A program made the position numbers and the translations under genes. Below are positions 61,456 to 64,000 of a DNA stretch of 64,000 nucleotides, piece by piece (position 1 is the stretch's first letter; each line of letters starts with the position of its first letter). The notes beneath the pieces were generated by a model. It saw only the letters and a list, made by a program, of their open reading frames with translations, was not told the DNA's origin and ran no database searches. The stretch is taken from assembly GCA_010015745.1 (NCBI GenBank), contig ML978187.1:1-64000 (forward strand). The letters run 5' to 3'. This DNA is from Setomelanomma holmii (lineage: Eukaryota > Ascomycota > Dothideomycetes > Pleosporales > Phaeosphaeriaceae).

Positions 61456-63639
61456 TCAGGTTATGCTTCCTGTCGGGTTCCAAGTATCGCTCAACCCAGA
61501 ATCCATGTCTCTCCAAAAGTCGTCGTCGAGCCAAGATTCTAGATCCGCTGATAGCGAGATGACAGGAGCGGGATTGTCCAGGCCCATGGCTACACCGAGT
61601 CCAGCAGCGGCGTTTGTCGAGATGGCGTTTTCTGTTGCGCGTGATTAGTTGATGCGAAGACCTAAGCGTGAAATCCACAGTTACCTAAGCCTTCGCGAGG
61701 TGCTACATGCATAGCATCTGGCCCGGAGAATTCTTGCTTCCAACACCTGATGGCGTCATGTATTGGACCGCCTGAAAGTCGATTTCTTACACGGAGCGTA
61801 ATGTTGATAGATCCATCAGGGTTTCGATAAATGTTCTTGCTGTTCCACATCTTCGCTCCGAACGTAGCACATTTGGCCGGGAAATCGCCTGCCTGAATAG
61901 AGCATGATCTCAGAAAACCTGTTCCAGCGACGACAAGATCGTACCCGCGAGCTTGATCAAGGCTTTCGGCAAAAGGGCCTTTGAGTATGCGTGTCATACT
62001 TGCTAAGCCTAGTAGTGCAATTGTGAGTATGTGTCGCGTGCATGTCCGGTGAAGTCCAAGATCCCGGTCGAGGTCGCGGAAATCTTCTAGTACCTCCGAT
62101 GCGGTGTTGTAGATCAACAAGCATGATTGCAAGTTCAGCGTTGTCGCAGACTTATAGAACTGCATCACAGAAAGATCTAAGACGACAGCGGCCACTAACA
62201 AACGATCTATAGCTGAGAGAATATTAGCTGATGCTCGTGTTCGGGGTCATTCTGCTTACCAGATATTGACGGTGTAGCTTTTTTCAGTGTTTCTACTTCA
62301 CTGCGAAAGCCTTTCGTCAAAGCGTCCATGGTGCGTTCTTGCTGCACAGTCATAGAAGCAAGGCCGAGGTCTAGGAGAGCTTTGTTGGCGCGAGACATGA
62401 TATTGGAGAGATCGAGTCGCAACTGTAGGGATGTTGGCAACTGTTCGAGCAAGGCTTTGAGGTTAACCTGTTCACTGCAGAGGTCGAATGAAACTAGATT
62501 CGGCTGACCTGAGCCAGTGCAAGTCCTACGGCGACAGTGAGCAGCTCAATCTCCAAGTACAACTGGCGAACATACATTTGATAGGTGACAACCACGTGCG
62601 CCCATATTTCTGCTCTCCGCAAATGCTCTTGTTCGGTCGTTTTGGTGTATGACTTTGTGAACTCTTCACTGAAGGTGGGTGCATTCAGCCCACATTGCAT
62701 GGCCATATGGAGCAAAAAGCCAGCAAGAAGGAAGGATGGGTCGCGATAGAATGCAGAGGAAGGGAATGGCCAATGAAGAAGCAGTATCAGACCCTTGATG
62801 CGCTCGATTGGATTGTTTCGAGTTGTGATTGACTGCAGTGCAAGCTGAGTCACTGGCTGAGCAAGTGATTGATTCAAGGTTGGCTGTTCTGTGTATCTTC
62901 GAGACCCGATTGATACAATGACCCAGAACAGAAATGTCGCACGCTGGTAGAACCTGTTTGGTGCTATGCTTGGGTCTAAGAGTGGGAGGAGAGGATGGTA
63001 GTCCCGGAAGAATCTGATTTAATATAAGTCGCCAGCCAGAAAAGACACATAGCACTCACAGATTGAAGCAATCATCGATGATGCCAGGAGACAGCTCCAG
63101 TCCATTGATGGTTCTCCACGTGGTCGGATCTGGTTCGGTCGGCGGCTCTGGAGCCGACATCTCTGTTTGTTCCACAGCAGGTCTGACAACCGCGGTAATG
63201 CTTCCACCATGGAGAGACTGCACGTCTGCACCAATTGGATGATCGTCCGATATGACAGGAGATAATGGAAGCTGCTGCCGCTTCAATGTAGCAATCTCTT
63301 CTTCGAGTTCCTCCATGCGCCTATTCAACGTCTCAAGTCAACATAATGACAGCGAAGACACTTATCTCACTTTGGACATACTTGCGCTTGTGAGTTCTTC
63401 TAAAAGGTGCGGAGAAAACACATAGGATATTAAGTCGCTGACAGCGAGAGCAAGTTGCACGATCCATCGAGCTAAAATCTGCATCGCATCTCATCTAGCC
63501 TCTATATGTCAGTGCCTTGAACTTAGTCCCAGCGAATTATATGCGATGCTCGGCTGACCTTTTGTTGTCTGCATTCTGCGCATGCTGGCTTCTTTCTGGC
63601 AGATGCTCGCGCGAGCGAGGCCGTCTGTGGTCCGGCCAT
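61456..63639 (-). CDS. Zn2Cys6 fungal transcription factor
   Basis: The start exon (63639-63559, 27 codons) ends in PACAECRQQK. After an intron, exon 2 (from 63494) gives MRCDADFSSMDRATCSRCQRLNILC, completing a Zn2Cys6 cluster (CxxCx6C...CxxCx6C). It splices at KRK to a coiled-coil segment RMEELEEEIATLKRQQ, a typical dimerisation element. The fungal middle homology region follows over several exons: LELSPGIIDDCFNL, then FFRDYHPLLPLLDPSIAPNRFYQR, IERIKGLILLLHWPFPSS and DPSFLLAGFLLHMAMQCGLN. The last exon ends WLDDDFWRDMDSG before TGA 61458-61456. Total length about 640 residues; some middle borders (61640-62500) are by phase only. It lies tail to tail with the DHA1 transporter. Confidence 0.88.
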
Positions 63640-64000
63640 AAGTTCATCGTCGGATCTGAGATGCAAGGTGAAAGTCTGGTCGTTCTTGCAGGAAGTTGGA
63701 GATGAGTTGTGAGCAGCCGCGTCAGATCGTTGGAGGTCGCGACCCGCAAACGCGACTAGTTCCTGCGCTAGTCCAATTTGAGCTTATCACCTCAACTCAC
63801 TCCTTCCGGGTGACCATTCATCATCACCATCATTGCCCAAGCCAATGACCGAACTCTCGAGACCTGTATCGCTCGTACATATTGAAGACCAAAGATTCAG
63901 TGATGCGAATTGATCGGGGCTCTTACAATCGATCGAAACAATTCCGAACAAGAACCCTCTAGACCTCAATACAATCCGGTCACGTTGCATCCGCTGACTG
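63640..64000. other. upstream region of the Zn2Cys6 regulator, window end
   Basis: About 360 bases with no supported gene. A minus-strand frame at 63787-63990 has no recognisable content. The window stops here. Confidence 0.45.

Noticed and set aside
1..64000. CRISPR array, prophage or bacterial operon
   Set aside because: No regularly spaced repeats are present, and genes have fungal introns throughout.

Overview
The window is nuclear DNA from a filamentous ascomycete (Pezizomycotina; a dothideomycete is my best guess, by inference only). Evidence: genes carry many 45-65 bp GT-AG introns, and the gene families are typical of moulds: a rhodopsin-domain membrane protein, a short tyrosinase, a HET-domain relic, ACS- and DHA1-type transporters, a Zn2Cys6 regulator, a GH17 glucanase and a pogo/Fot1 transposon. 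Housekeeping genes are intact, while accessory genes between them are often broken.

Layout. 1-2.5 kb: AT-rich DNA and a complete but dead pogo-type transposon with 49-bp terminal inverted repeats and a TA duplication. 3.3-5.6 kb: small beta-carbonic anhydrase and a rhodopsin-domain protein. 6.8-11.3 kb: tyrosinase, a broken unknown gene, an 81-bp relic of a second tyrosinase 3' end, and a frameshifted GH17 glucanase. 12-13.8 kb: dihydroxy-acid dehydratase. 14.4-16.4 kb: two tandem copies of an unrecognised family, the first carrying two stop codons. 17.8-18.5 kb: a small secreted Asn/Gly-rich repeat protein. 19.6-21.1 kb: an HExxH protein. 22.0 kb: a tRNA gene with a probable intron. 22.4-28.5 kb: ETF beta subunit, an unknown protein, an isochorismatase-family hydrolase, twinfilin and a succinate/fumarate carrier. 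29.4-32.3 kb: FHIP-type dynein adaptor subunit. 32.8-36.0 kb: an isocitrate-lyase-family gene and an ACS-type transporter, divergent and both broken. 36.3-37.3 kb: two tiny membrane proteins. 38.1-53.8 kb: housekeeping block with a four-RRM protein, ALG8, ITC1, SGF73, a nucleoside transporter and IWR1. 54-57.1 kb: two unknown acidic proteins around a HET pseudogene. 57.3-63.6 kb: RING protein, isochorismatase-like protein, DHA1 transporter and Zn2Cys6 regulator.

Seven genes are disrupted: the transposase, the 8.2-kb unknown gene, GH17, the 14.4-kb paralog, the ICL-family enzyme, the ACS transporter and the HET gene. Several stop codons are explained by C-to-T change at CpA, which fits repeat-induced point mutation, but this was not tested statistically. 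Splice structures were built by hand from reading-frame continuity, splice consensus and remembered family sequences, and were checked for phase where lengths are given. Functional names rest on motif recognition, not on a search.
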